DNA of 64,000 nt from JALZUV01 sp964654855 (GCA_964654855.1 CAZZJS010000001.1:1-64000), one strand, 5' to 3'; shown: positions 8,470-18,232, counted from the stretch's first letter. Numbers and translations: made by a program. Notes: generated by a model not told the origin, from the letters alone.

Positions 8470-11020
8470 ATGACTGGGCATCAAGATGTTGATGGTGATG
8501 GCGATTTAGAATACATTTGGAGTATTGATCATTTTGCTGGGACTCCGTTGGATGTTACTTGGCAGGTAGGTGGTGAAACAGGTTCGCTTACTTTACTAGC
8601 CGGTTCTACTACACACCTTGCAGTTCAAACACTGGGAAATATCTCCTTTTTTGTTGGAGGTGTGCCCTATTCAACCGGTATTTACAATCCAGTTTTAACC
8701 GCTCCAGACCCTTATCTATTAGGTAATGGAAATAACCTTCTCATTGGTCATGAATTTGGAGACAATATTGATGCAGAAGCTGGAAACGATACTGTTAATG
8801 GTGGCAGTGGCGATGATACAATTGATGGTGGAGCTGGAGCTGATCTGATTGATGGTGGTGCTGATGATGATATCCTCAATGGCGGTAGTGGCACTGATGT
8901 TGTAAATGGCGGCACAGGTAATGATGTAATTGATGGCGGTACTAATCATGATACGATTGATGGCGGTGATGGTGATGATACAATCGAAGGTGGAACAGGG
9001 AATGATGTTGTAAATGGTGGTAGCGACGACGATGTTATTACAGATGGTGGCGGGCTAGATACAATTAGTGGCGGCACAGGTAATGATTTCATTGATGGTG
9101 GTACTAGTGCTGATGTCATTAATGGAGATGAAGGAAATGACACACTTAATGGTGGTAATGGTACTGACACAGTTGAGGGTGGTATAGGTAATGATTCCAT
9201 TGATGGTGGTGCTAGCGATGACACGCTAAATGGTGGTGATGGTGATGACTTCATTTATGGTGGAAGTACCGGTAGTGACTTGATTGATGGCGGTGATGGT
9301 GCCGATACGATTGATGGTGGTAATGCTCATGATACCATTGCGGGTGGTACAGGAAATGATACGATTGATGGTGGCACAGGCCAGGATGTGATTGATGGCG
9401 GCACTGGTGACGATACGATTGAAGGTAATTCAGGGAATGATGTGATTGATGGCGGTGATGGCAATGATGTGATTACCGATAGCGCTGGAGCGGATACGTT
9501 AAATGGTGGTGTAGGAAATGATACCATTGATGGTGGCGGTAGTAATGATACCCTAAACGGCGGCGATGGAAATGATTACCTTAATGGCGGAACTTCAGGA
9601 AATGATCTAATCGATGGCGGTGATGGCGATGATACGATTGATGGTGGTAATAGCCAGGATACCATTACAGGTGGTTTAGGAGATGATTTAATTGCTGGTG
9701 AGAATGGTCATGATATTATTGATAGTGGTGATGGGGCTGATACGATTGATGGCGGCTCAGGAAATGATTCTATTGATGGCGGCGCTGATGATGATAGCAT
9801 CTTAGGTGGCATTAGTAACGATACGATTGATGGCGGTAGTGGCGATGATACAATCGATGGTGGTGCTAATGCTGATTCTATTGAGGGTGGCCTAGGTAAT
9901 GATGTCATTGATGGTGGTACGAGCAACGATACAATTAATGNNNNNNNNNNNNNNNNNNNNNNNNNNNNNNNNNNNNNNNNNNNNNNNNNNNNNNNNNNNN
10001 NNNNNNNNNNNNNNNNNNNNNNNNNNNNNNNNNNNNNNNNATGATGGCGACGATACGATTGACGGCGGTGCAGGTAATGATTTTATTGATGGTGGTAGCG
10101 GTGATGATGTGATTACCGACGCTTTAGGGGTTAACACGATTTCGGGCGGCGATGGCAATGATACCATTGATGGAGGCTCTAGCCACGATATATTAAATGG
10201 TGACGATGGTGATGATACGATTGATGGTGGTAACGGAAATGATACGATTGAAGGTGGTGACGGAGCCGATACGCTCAACGGTGGCGCTGCTGGGGTTGAT
10301 TCCATTGAAGGTGGTGCAGGAAATGACCTTATTGATGGTGGTGTAAGCGGTGATATTTTAAATGGTGATGCTGGCAATGATACAATCGAAGGTGGTTCAG
10401 GGAATGATGTGATTGATGGTGGTAGTGGTGACGATGTAATCACCGATGCTTCAGGAATTGAAACCATCAATGGCGGCGCTGGCAATGATACCATTGATGG
10501 TGGTGCTAGCGCTGACGTGTTACATGGTGGCGCTGATAATGATTCGATTGATGGCGGAAACGGTAACGATACGATTGAAGGTGGCGACGGAGCCGACACG
10601 CTCAACGGTGGCGCCAATGATGACTTTATTGTTGATGTAGATATCGAAGGAGTGAATGGCTTTGACACAGGTGTTGCAGATGCAATTTACGGCGGTGACG
10701 GAAGCGATATCCTCGTAGCAACTTCAGGTGCAGATCAACTGTTTGGCGGTGGAGGAATTGATTTCTTCGTCTTTACTCCCAATGATTCTGTCATCAATGC
10801 AACAATACATGATTTTCAACAAGGGACAGATCTACTCTATTTCATTGAACTAACTGCTACTTACCAAATTGATCCCGATTATATCTTTGACTATAGCGCA
10901 CAGAATATCTCTGAAAGTGGTGGAAATACTCATATTGATTTTGTGAATGGAAGTAGCATTCAAATTAATGGAGTGACGGGTCTCACAGAAGCTGATTTTG
11001 ATGGACAGCACTTTTTCTAA
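8470..11020 (+). CDS. Calcium-binding beta-roll (RTX-like) repeat protein, interrupted by an assembly gap
   Basis: A unique N-terminal region (about 100 residues) is followed by dozens of nonapeptides of the GGxGNDxID type (for example DGGSGDDTI), which bind calcium and fold into a beta-roll. The C-terminal about 130 residues (IDFFVFTPND...IHDFQQGTD...) are typical of secreted RTX proteins and probably carry the type I secretion signal. No secretion genes are in the window. 490 residues precede the run of N and about 325 follow it, and the repeat pattern continues across. An AAGG lies 8-9 bases before the ATG. A hairpin terminator follows at 11093. The function could be adhesion, a surface layer or a matrix protein; no catalytic domain is visible. 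Confidence 0.85.
9941..10040. other. Scaffold gap (100 N)
   Basis: Exactly 100 undetermined bases lie inside the beta-roll coding region. The true length is unknown: continuing the frame requires a missing length divisible by three, so 100 is a placeholder. Confidence 0.98.
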
Positions 11021-11092
11021 GAAACTGTAATCAATAAGATTCTATCTGAGGTAGCCCCCTTAGCTTCTATAAACAGTTATGGAATTATGTTC

Positions 11093-11117
11093 GGCGGGCT
11101 GTCTCCCGCCATTTTTT
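11093..11117 (+). terminator. Rho-independent terminator after the beta-roll gene
   Basis: GGCGGG/CCCGCC forms a 6-bp stem with a six-base loop, followed by ATTTTTT. It overlaps the start of the first dispersed repeat copy. Confidence 0.8.
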
Positions 11118-11180
11118 CCTAAGTTTCCAACACTTTTAGAGAGCGTCCCGTTAGAGCCGTCGCATGTGTGCGGCTTGCGA
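11106..11180. repeat. Dispersed intergenic repeat, copy 1
   Basis: It shares the box CCGCCA..TTTCCT.AGTTTCCAACAC with copies 2 and 3. As in copy 3, the box is followed by TTTAGAGA and a hairpin with TGTGTGC in its loop (here AGCCG/CGGCT at about 11155-11174). Confidence 0.6.
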
Positions 11181-11214
11181 CAAAAGCGCAGTTTAATCTG
11201 AAGAGATCATTTAT

Positions 11215-13176
11215 TTAGCCTTTGGTATTATGAATATAGACACCATTAACATAGGATTTTTGATAGAGCGCGTTATTATTTTTGAAGTCAGTTATTCGTT
11301 GCATCATCTTTTTTATCGTTTCATCATCCGGCCACTGCTGTTGAAGAGAAGTAAAATTAACGAGTGCGTCTGTTAGCTGATGGTTTCGCAGCTCATCCAA
11401 TGCTTGTTCAAACTGAGCGATGGCTTTTCGTTTGGAATCGCTTGGCGTATCACATAGTATTTCGTAAATATCACAAGGTTCGGTTTTCCCTTTTACTTGT
11501 ACGCGATCAATTCTGCGTAATAATAAGGCTTTTTTATCTGATTCACCAAGAGCATCATAGGTATATTGAGTGATAATAATATGCGCGCCGTAACTTTTCG
11601 TTAGCCCTTCAATACGCGAGGCTAAATTCACATTATCGCCAAGCGCTGTATAGTTTAGACGATTCTCCGCGCCGACCATACCTGCAATGACGGACCCTGT
11701 ATTAATTCCTACTCCAATATCAAGCTTTACTCCCAATTGAGCACTATGTTCTTGATTAAAGTCATCTAAAGTTTTCATAATTCCCTGCGCCGCTTCGACA
11801 GCATGAAAAGCGTGTTTCGTATCCACCGTTGGAATACCAAATAACACCATAATGGCATCACCGATAAACTTATCAATTGTGCCTTGTGCTTGATGAATTG
11901 GGACGGAGGTGGCGCTGAAATAACGGTTGAGAAGCGTAATAAGCTCAGATTCACTTAATCGTTCAGAAAGGCTTGTAAAACCACGAATATCGAGAAATAA
12001 AATACTCGCATCACACCTAGTTCCTCCTAATGCAGTGCCTTGCTCCAAAATATGTTTTGCCACGTCACTTGAAACTGATTTATCGAATGCTTCACGCACA
12101 CGTTTTTTCTCTGAAAGTTCATTGGTCATATTATTGAAGGAATCTGCCAAACGAGAAAACTCATCAGAGGTTCTAATATCCACATGGTGATCAAAATTTT
12201 CTTTCTCGATTTCGGCAGTGGCTTCGCGCAAAATACGAATGGGCTTTGAAACACTAATAGAAAAAAAGAAAGCGATAATGGCTACAATCACCGCCGCGAT
12301 AACAGAGACTAAGAGGATATAACGATTAATTGTACTTACAAAATTCAACTTATAATCGAGAGATTGCACGAGTGCATAATTAGGCATTAGATTTTTTCCT
12401 GGCTGCACATAGCGCATCAAAAAACGTTCACCAAGTAAGTTCATTTCATGCGTTTTACCTGAAGTAAAAAGTTGCTTCTCATGTGCCATTTTCTCAAATT
12501 CGGCAATGATCGCTTTAATCGAATTATCCGAGCGGTATTTCCAATCCGTAAAGAAAGTGACTTTTTGCGTCTCTAGCAAAGCAAGGTCGATATTGCTCAC
12601 TTCTTTAATGCGCTGCAAGTCAGATTGGACGAAATACTTTCCTGCGACAACAATCCCTAGCATCGTATCCCCTAAGAAAATAGGCAGGCTAATAAATTGT
12701 TCGTATTTTGTTTCGTCAGAGACATAACCGACACTATCTTCGCCGGTTAAGCTTGGTAGAAAATACTGAGATTCAGTAATTTCTTCTACAAATTTCTCTG
12801 CACCCTTCGTAAGAGCTCGGGGCTTTCCTTCACTATTCAAAACAAAAACAAAATCAGCATATGCAAGCGACTGATAGACTTCGTCATTTAAAATGTCATT
12901 ACGAGTCGATTCATCAAATTGTTGTTGAGTCAGAATCTTTCGAATTAATGGATCTCCTCGCAGAAAAAGTGCCTCACTCAGTAAACCTTCGAAACGTTGT
13001 TTAATTTGATCATGTGCGACACTTTCAGTTTGCAATAATTGCTGCTGAATAAGCTGACGAAACTCTCTTTCTGTTTCTTTCTCAATAAGAATAGACACAA
13101 TGCCAAGCAGCAAAACCACAATAACTGTAATGAGCAATGTTAGCTTATAGCGAAATGGAAAAAGGCGACGCTTCAT
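11215..13176 (-). CDS. Membrane-bound class III adenylate/guanylate cyclase with HAMP domain
   Basis: This 653-residue sensor-cyclase has a first membrane segment at residues 12-31, a periplasmic sensor region at about 32-285 (Cache-like by layout) and a second membrane segment at 286-307. A HAMP linker (308-360) and a class III cyclase catalytic domain (about 388-570) follow. The two metal-binding Asp are visible as D396 (FLDIRGFT) and D440 (FIGDAIMVLFG), and the purine/transition-state region as ALGDNVNLASRIE. The tail of about 70 residues is TPR-like. It should make cAMP (or cGMP) in response to a periplasmic signal. It lies 41 bases downstream of the cupredoxin gene on the same strand, so it probably shares its transcript. 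The signal is unknown. Confidence 0.9.
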   Translation of the reverse strand: MKRRLFPFRYKLTLLITVIVVLLLGIVSILIEKETEREFRQLIQQQLLQTESVAHDQIKQRFEGLLSEALFLRGDPLIRKILTQQQFDESTRNDILNDEVYQSLAYADFVFVLNSEGKPRALTKGAEKFVEEITESQYFLPSLTGEDSVGYVSDETKYEQFISLPIFLGDTMLGIVVAGKYFVQSDLQRIKEVSNIDLALLETQKVTFFTDWKYRSDNSIKAIIAEFEKMAHEKQLFTSGKTHEMNLLGERFLMRYVQPGKNLMPNYALVQSLDYKLNFVSTINRYILLVSVIAAVIVAIIAFFFSISVSKPIRILREATAEIEKENFDHHVDIRTSDEFSRLADSFNNMTNELSEKKRVREAFDKSVSSDVAKHILEQGTALGGTRCDASILFLDIRGFTSLSERLSESELITLLNRYFSATSVPIHQAQGTIDKFIGDAIMVLFGIPTVDTKHAFHAVEAAQGIMKTLDDFNQEHSAQLGVKLDIGVGINTGSVIAGMVGAENRLNYTALGDNVNLASRIEGLTKSYGAHIIITQYTYDALGESDKKALLLRRIDRVQVKGKTEPCDIYEILCDTPSDSKRKAIAQFEQALDELRNHQLTDALVNFTSLQQQWPDDETIKKMMQRITDFKNNNALYQKSYVNGVYIHNTKG

Positions 13177-13217
13177 TATGGTGATAATCCGTTCACAATA
13201 ACTGGGTAATGGGTTAA

Positions 13218-13883
13218 TTAATATGCAACTCGTTTATAACGGCGGCCCAGTTTATTTTTATGCTTCAAAATATCGCGCACGACTTTTGTGCTAGAAAGCG
13301 TGATTATGGGTATCTGCATATCGGCTTTCACGGTAATCGGTTTTTCGTATTCACCACCATGAATATGCCACGCGTGAAGAGTGTAATTTCCTGCAGGAAC
13401 ATTCTCAATATTAAAAGTTCCATCCTCACTTGTTTTTGAAAAATAACTATTTTCCAACACAATAATATCTTGAATCATTGATTGATGAATATTGCAGTAT
13501 ACCGTGTGCTTGGTTGATTTTTCAAACCGTTCGCTGCGATATTGCCCTCTGGAAAAACTACCTAAATCAAATACTTTCCCTTCATCATTACTGAAAACAT
13601 TATGCTGCACAATATCTTCATTAAAGAATCGTACCTCTTGCCCTTTTACAATGGGTAGGACGCGAGGTTCAAACTGCTTATTCTTCTGCACAGATAAAGC
13701 AGGTTCGCTCGGCGTTTTGTGAGTAACTCCCGTTAAATAGACGAGGCCGTTACTACGATTTTTCAACATTTTATCACTATTCTTTTTTTGAATATTGATT
13801 GCTCCCGTCAATGTTGCTGAAAAGGCAGGCATGCTCATAATAAGTGACAGAGAGAAGAGAGAGATTGATAATAAATTTTTCAT
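13218..13883 (-). CDS. Periplasmic cupredoxin-like protein with carboxypeptidase-regulatory-like domain
   Basis: I start the gene at the ATG at 13883 because it opens a clean signal peptide (MKNLLSIS...MPAFSA); a longer frame from 13952 adds an unlikely N-terminus. The 221-residue product has a plastocyanin-like domain with the type 1 copper ligands H94, C130, H133 and M136 (QHNVF and CNIHQSM). A beta-sandwich segment (about 152-210, DGTFNIENVPAGNYTLHAWH) of the kind annotated as methylamine-utilisation or carboxypeptidase-regulatory-like follows. It would carry electrons or bind copper in the periplasm. It sits between a sensor cyclase and a divergent porin, suggesting a shared envelope-sensing unit. 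Confidence 0.78.
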   Translation of the reverse strand: MKNLLSISLFSLSLIMSMPAFSATLTGAINIQKKNSDKMLKNRSNGLVYLTGVTHKTPSEPALSVQKNKQFEPRVLPIVKGQEVRFFNEDIVQHNVFSNDEGKVFDLGSFSRGQYRSERFEKSTKHTVYCNIHQSMIQDIIVLENSYFSKTSEDGTFNIENVPAGNYTLHAWHIHGGEYEKPITVKADMQIPIITLSSTKVVRDILKHKNKLGRRYKRVAY

Positions 13884-13958
13884 AAATATTAACGCTTTAT
13901 TCACATTCGTATGTTTAACTGACACGATGAGAATCGTGTTCAAAAATAGCATAGCAAG

Positions 13959-15242
13959 ATGTCAGGAAATAAGGAAATGTTAAAATACAAAATGAGCCTA
14001 TACTGCCTTCTTGCGGCATGTATATTGCCTCTCTCTACTCCAGTTTTTGCAACCGATGCTACAGAGTCAAAGAATGCACTTTCAACAGCCTACACAGAAT
14101 GGTTTGGGAAAGGTAAATTCGATGGAGAATTTCGCTATCGCTATGAATATGTAGATGATGCAGGATTTAACGACCAAGCAAAATCCAGCACATTACGCAG
14201 CCGCCTTGGTTTTAAAACCGGAATCCATCATGATTTATCAGGCTATGTACAGATTGAAGATGTCCGAGCAATAGGGGCGGATGCCTATAATAGCCTCACC
14301 AATGGCCGTACCTCGTTGCCTGTTGTTGCAGATCCTGAGATAACAGAATTAAACGAACTCTATTTAGATTATAGCGGTTTTAATAACAGTCTTATTCGGT
14401 TTGGCCGACAGCCCATATCTTTAGATAATGAACGTTTCATCGGTCATGCAAACTGGCGACAAAATGCGCAGAATTTCGATGCGCTTAGTCTCCAAAATTG
14501 GAGTGTGAACGATTTAAATTTATTTTATGCTTATGTGTATAAGGTAAATCGAATCTTATCTGATGATCATCCTGAAGGAGATTTCGATGGCAATATACAC
14601 TTGTTAAATGCCCGTTACAGTGGGCTACCTATTGGAGAAATTGCGGCCTATGCCTATTTGCTAGACATCCAAAATATCACTCGTTTTGCGACTGATAATT
14701 TCGGCGCTTACCTGGATGGCGAATATTGGCTCAATGATTCTATGAGCCTGTTTTATCGCACCGAAGGGGCAAAGCAATATTCAACTGGCGATAATCAATT
14801 CGACTTCGAAAATAATTACTTTTTACTTAGCTTAGGAATTGCTGGAGATAACTGGTCAATACGCACTGCAGTCGAACGATTAAGCGGTGATAACGGTATT
14901 GGCTTTCAAAGCATGCTATCCACCTATCACCACTTTGCAGGATGGGCGGATCAGTTTATTATAACACCGCCAAAAGGGCTAGAGGATAAATATATCTGGT
15001 TCGATTATGAACTAGTTGATACGGGTATTGCAGTAATTGATGATACAAGAATTAAGCTTCGCTATCATAATTTTGACAGTGCCGCAGGGGGCATTAGCTA
15101 CGGCCAAGAGTATAATGCAGATGTCACCAAGTTCTGGAACGATAAGCAATATGAAGTTGGACTACGCTACGCTTTTTACGATGCAGATGAATTTTCTGAT
15201 GATACTCATAAAGCTATCCTAACACTCGGCTATCGTTACTAG
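13959..15242 (+). CDS. Outer-membrane beta-barrel porin-like protein
   Basis: The product has up to 427 residues. The in-frame ATG at 13977 opens the signal peptide (MLKYKMSLYCLLAACIL...PVFA) and may be the true start. The mature part is made of alternating amphipathic strands rich in Tyr, Asp and Asn. It carries RFGRQPISLDNERFIG, typical of the porin/alginate-export superfamily, and ends in the aromatic ILTLGYRY used for barrel assembly. It is divergent from the cupredoxin gene with a short shared promoter region. The substrate is unknown. A second, related barrel protein is encoded at 41169-42566. Confidence 0.8.
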   Translation: MSGNKEMLKYKMSLYCLLAACILPLSTPVFATDATESKNALSTAYTEWFGKGKFDGEFRYRYEYVDDAGFNDQAKSSTLRSRLGFKTGIHHDLSGYVQIEDVRAIGADAYNSLTNGRTSLPVVADPEITELNELYLDYSGFNNSLIRFGRQPISLDNERFIGHANWRQNAQNFDALSLQNWSVNDLNLFYAYVYKVNRILSDDHPEGDFDGNIHLLNARYSGLPIGEIAAYAYLLDIQNITRFATDNFGAYLDGEYWLNDSMSLFYRTEGAKQYSTGDNQFDFENNYFLLSLGIAGDNWSIRTAVERLSGDNGIGFQSMLSTYHHFAGWADQFIITPPKGLEDKYIWFDYELVDTGIAVIDDTRIKLRYHNFDSAAGGISYGQEYNADVTKFWNDKQYEVGLRYAFYDADEFSDDTHKAILTLGYRY

Positions 15243-15349
15243 AAAAAAATAGTAAAAGTAGATTGTTACGTGAATCAAAGGTAATTTCTGTGCTGATAAT
15301 GCTCTGTTATGAACTTTAGAGAGTTAGGTGTGAAGAGCACTAACTTCAT

Positions 15350-15407
15350 TCAGAGAGTTTTGCTGCGAGTACTTACGTACCGCCAGGGTTTCCTTAGTTT
15401 CCAACAC
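15350..15407. repeat. Dispersed intergenic repeat, copy 2
   Basis: It runs from TCAGAGA through AGTACT and ACCGCCA to TTTCCTTAGTTTCCAACAC and is about 80 percent identical to copy 3 over 59 bases by eye. The hairpin half seen downstream in copies 1 and 3 is absent here. A GTTAG/CTAAC hairpin preceded by TTTAGAGA lies just upstream (about 15314-15345) instead. Confidence 0.65.
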
Positions 15408-15453
15408 ACTGTGAATAATTTCTTTACTTCGAATCAAAATAACTGCTAAAAGC

Positions 15454-15478
15454 CATAATGTTATATTATAACATTATG
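15454..15478. promoter_or_regulatory. Zur box upstream of the COG0523 GTPase gene
   Basis: A perfect 25-base palindrome around a central T with core TGTTATATTATAACA, ending 8 bases before the GTPase start. It matches the known Zur operator consensus (TGTTATAnTATAACA), and the same core recurs at 17344 and, with one change, at 18233. Zinc-loaded Zur would repress the gene. Confidence 0.88.
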
Positions 15479-15486
15479 AGGCATAT

Positions 15487-16686
15487 ATGTTACCTGTTAC
15501 CGTACTATCTGGTTTTTTAGGGGCTGGAAAAACAACTTTGTTGAACCACATTCTCAATAATCGTGAAGGCCGCCGTGTAGCGGTAATTGTCAATGACATG
15601 AGCGAAGTGAATATTGATGCCGAGCTTGTTAAAAGCGGTAATGCAGCACTGAGTCATACCGAAGAGAAAATGGTGGAAATGAGCAATGGATGCATCTGCT
15701 GTACACTGCGCGAAGATTTACTAATCGAAGTCGAACGCCTCGCAAAGGATGGACGCTTTGATTATTTGCTGATCGAGTCTACCGGTATTTCTGAACCGCT
15801 TCCTGTAGCGGAGACTTTCACTTTTGAAGGAGAAGATGGAAAAAGCCTCTCTCATGTCGCCAAGCTAGATACGATGGTAACAGTGGTAGATGCCCTCAAC
15901 TTCCTACGCGATTATGGCTCGCAAGATACCTTAACCGCTCGCGGTGAATCCATGGGTGAAGCGGATGAGCGCACGGTGGTCGATTTGGTCAATGAACAAA
16001 TCGAATTTTGCGATGTAATCGTTGTCAATAAAGCGGATTTAGTCAGTACGGACGATTTGCAGCGACTGATTGCTATTCTAACCACCCTCAACCCTCGCGC
16101 CCGAATCGTTCCTGCTGAGTTTGCTAAGGTAGATTTAGATGAAATACTGGATACAGGCCTGTTCGATTTTGAACAGGCAGAGCAAGCACCTGGATGGCTT
16201 CAGGAGTTACGCGGCGAACATATTCCCGAAACGGAAGAATATGGAATTTCTAGCTTCGTCTATCGTAGTCGCCGACCATTTCACCCAGAACGTTTCAAGC
16301 AATTAGTCGACACAGAATGGCCAGGAGTGATTCGCTCAAAAGGGTTCTTCTGGCTTGCTAGCCGCTACGATTATGCAGGTAATTGGTCACAAGCCGGAGC
16401 CGTATGCCGTAACGAGATGGTAGGAAAATGGTGGGATGCTGTACCCAAAAATAACTGGCCACAACACCCTGAAGCGCGAAAGAATATCAAGCAATACTTT
16501 CAAGGCGAGCATGGTGATCGCCGGCAAGAGATTGTGTTAATCGGCATGGGGATGGATCAAGAGAAGCTCACGGCTATGTTTGATGCTGCATTACTGAGCC
16601 CTAAAGAAACACGTAAGGGTAAGGTGAGTTGGAAACGATTAGCTGATCCTTTTCCAGCTTGGGGGCAGCAACCTCAGGCGGCTTAG
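15487..16686 (+). CDS. COG0523 (CobW/ZigA-type) metallochaperone GTPase
   Basis: This 399-residue G3E-family GTPase has the P-loop GFLGAGKTT at residues 9-17, the metal-binding CxCC motif (C69, C71, C72 in GCICC) and the NKAD guanine-specificity motif at about 182. A CobW C-terminal domain (about 255-375) is also present. Proteins of this family deliver zinc or keep key enzymes metallated when zinc is scarce. The perfect Zur box 8 bases upstream identifies it as a zinc-starvation member rather than a cobalamin one. It is followed by a bidirectional terminator. Confidence 0.92.
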   Translation: MLPVTVLSGFLGAGKTTLLNHILNNREGRRVAVIVNDMSEVNIDAELVKSGNAALSHTEEKMVEMSNGCICCTLREDLLIEVERLAKDGRFDYLLIESTGISEPLPVAETFTFEGEDGKSLSHVAKLDTMVTVVDALNFLRDYGSQDTLTARGESMGEADERTVVDLVNEQIEFCDVIVVNKADLVSTDDLQRLIAILTTLNPRARIVPAEFAKVDLDEILDTGLFDFEQAEQAPGWLQELRGEHIPETEEYGISSFVYRSRRPFHPERFKQLVDTEWPGVIRSKGFFWLASRYDYAGNWSQAGAVCRNEMVGKWWDAVPKNNWPQHPEARKNIKQYFQGEHGDRRQEIVLIGMGMDQEKLTAMFDAALLSPKETRKGKVSWKRLADPFPAWGQQPQAA

Positions 16687-16706
16687 CTAGAAGCCACAAA
16701 AAAACG

Positions 16707-16741
16707 AAAACCCTGCCTGAATTCAATCAGGTCAGGGTTTT
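16707..16741. terminator. Bidirectional terminator
   Basis: AAAACCCTG/CAGGGTTTT plus an inner CCTGA/TCAGG form a long stem with A-rich and T-rich flanks on either side. It serves the GTPase gene on the plus strand and the membrane-protein gene ending at 16741 on the minus strand. Confidence 0.85.
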
Positions 16742-17247
16742 CATTTTGCCCAGTAATACCAGAAAGTTCTGAACGGCATGTTGATATAATATATCAACTT
16801 CACCATCCATTCTTTCCAACGTATTTTGTGACAGCTTTCAGCTGTTTTCGTCAGCCATATTCCAATGCGTGTGTGTGTTATAAACCATCTTCCACCTCTC
16901 GTAGCTGAGAAGTATGGAATCAATAGTTCTAACCATGCATGAGAATGCGGTATTGGAAGTCCAACTCCGTGGCTTGCTATTTCAACTAAAATAATGAATG
17001 CGATAATCACATCCATCAAATAGGGAAGTTTCGTCACCTGTCTTGCTAACCAATGACGCAAAAGCACCACCGATAACGCTAGTCCGACTAACAACCATAT
17101 ATTTCGTAGCTGTTCTGTCTTCGCATCCTCAGTAATTCCTACTTTCAAATAAATGGGGTTAGGAAAGAAGCAAGCGTATAAAGCTAGCGAAAGAATCAGT
17201 ACGAAAATGATTGCAACCACACCTAGGGCGATTCTATGCTTTTTCAT
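16741..17247 (-). CDS. Hypothetical membrane protein
   Basis: The ATG at 17247 gives 168 residues; the longer frame begins with a TTG and is less likely. There is a first membrane segment at about 8-28, two or three more at about 48-64 and 75-95, and a long amphipathic basic/aromatic C-terminal region (WITH...WMVKLIYYINMPFRTFWYYWAK). No family is recognised; part of the layout resembles small voltage-sensor-less ion-channel or DUF membrane proteins, but no motif supports that. It lies inside the zinc regulon, yet a Zur box on its own promoter side is not evident, so a zinc role is unproven. Confidence 0.55.
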   Translation of the reverse strand: MKKHRIALGVVAIIFVLILSLALYACFFPNPIYLKVGITEDAKTEQLRNIWLLVGLALSVVLLRHWLARQVTKLPYLMDVIIAFIILVEIASHGVGLPIPHSHAWLELLIPYFSATRGGRWFITHTRIGIWLTKTAESCHKIRWKEWMVKLIYYINMPFRTFWYYWAK

Positions 17248-17343
17248 TGGCAAAGAATTTGTATCTACAACGAAAGGGTAGAAAACAGGTTAGCGGATGC
17301 TAACATGTTCCGCTGTAGATTTATTAAGAAATCAAGAATGAAA

Positions 17344-17358
17344 TGTTATAATATAACA
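17344..17358. promoter_or_regulatory. Zur box upstream of the MerC-like gene
   Basis: TGTTATAATATAACA is a perfect palindrome with the same core as the box at 15454, 62 bases before the MerC-like ATG. Confidence 0.85.
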
Positions 17359-17419
17359 ATATATTGCTTTTATCAAGCAATGGTTATAATAAAAGCAGCT
17401 TAATTATGGGACTTTCTCA

Positions 17420-17779
17420 ATGCTACTAAGATACAGCTCACTTTCTTTTATTTTTATTGGATGCTTAATGCATCTATTTTGCTGTGGAATTCCAGCGCTG
17501 ATGGCGATGACAAGTTTAGCAGCTCTATTGGGTGTATCATCTGGTTCTCTCTGGGAATGGGAGTGGTATGAAGCGATTGAATTTTATGTACTCATAGCCT
17601 CTGGTTTATTACTCGCTATTAGTGCTATTTCCTACATTTTAGGTCGTAAACTAGATTGTTCTGAGGAATCCGAATGCTCGCATGCACCTTGTGACGAAAG
17701 AAAAGAATATTATGGTATATTGCTTTTCACGGCGGGAGCGCTTTATGTTTTCAATATTGCAGTGTTTTTGATGGGCTAG
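17420..17779 (+). CDS. MerC-domain small membrane protein, Zur-controlled
   Basis: This 119-residue protein resembles MerC in its first part, with the metal-binding Cys pair C21-C22 in HLFCCGIP at the start of the first membrane segment. Four hydrophobic segments are expected. A soluble loop at about 75-93 is rich in Cys, Glu and His (CSEESECSHAPCDE). MerC proteins move Hg(II), but relatives under Zur control are thought to bring in zinc. The Zur box upstream supports zinc uptake here. The stop overlaps the end of the convergent zur gene by 4 bases. Confidence 0.75.
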   Translation: MLLRYSSLSFIFIGCLMHLFCCGIPALMAMTSLAALLGVSSGSLWEWEWYEAIEFYVLIASGLLLAISAISYILGRKLDCSEESECSHAPCDERKEYYGILLFTAGALYVFNIAVFLMG

Positions 17780-18231
17780 GAGCAGTTGGCGCACACACCA
17801 GAAACTTCGATTGCTTCCTGACTTAGAGTAAAGCGATGTTTTCCGGCTAGCTGGTTGATAGCTGTAGCCATATTGTTATCACAGCTTTCTTCAACGAAAC
17901 CACATTCACTACAGACAAGAAGTTGACAAAGATGTTGTTCTAATGGGTGAGTGCAGCCAATGTAAGAATTTTGATGATGTAACTTATGTACTAACCGGTT
18001 TTGCTGTAAAAATTCTAGCGCGCGGTAGACGGTTGGTGGTTTTGCTGAAAAATTACTGCCTTTGAGTGCTTCTAGGATATCGTAAGCTTTAGCAGGTAAA
18101 TGGGTTTTCCATACTAGCTCTAGTACTTTGCGACGAATCTCTGTAAATCGTAAGTTTTTATCAGCACAAAGTAGCTCAGCCTTTTGGAGCGCGGTGTTTG
18201 TGCAGTGATTATGGTTAGTACAGGCTTGCAT
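17776..18231 (-). CDS. zur: Zinc uptake regulator Zur (Fur family)
   Basis: The ATG at 18231 gives 151 residues; an in-frame ATG at 18249 would run through the Zur box and is less likely. There is a winged-helix DNA-binding half (about 20-82, with PPTVYRALEFL as recognition region) and a dimerisation half with HKLHHQN and two CxxC structural zinc sites (C107/C110 and C147/C150). Three palindromes in this window match the Zur operator, including one in its own promoter. The gene is divergent from the ABC transporter operon that it should repress. The N-terminus has an extra His/Cys cluster (CTNHNHC). Confidence 0.9.
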   Translation of the reverse strand: MQACTNHNHCTNTALQKAELLCADKNLRFTEIRRKVLELVWKTHLPAKAYDILEALKGSNFSAKPPTVYRALEFLQQNRLVHKLHHQNSYIGCTHPLEQHLCQLLVCSECGFVEESCDNNMATAINQLAGKHRFTLSQEAIEVSGVCANCS

Positions 18232-18232
18232 G

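Noticed and set aside
9892..10668. Long open frames on the minus strand (for example with repeated PPS and SIVSSP patterns) within the beta-roll gene.
   Set aside because: They are the complement of the GGxGxD repeat code and have no gene-like features.
8719..11020. A CRISPR array was considered because of regular repeats.
   Set aside because: The repeats are coding, in frame and degenerate at third positions; there are no unique spacers or cas genes.
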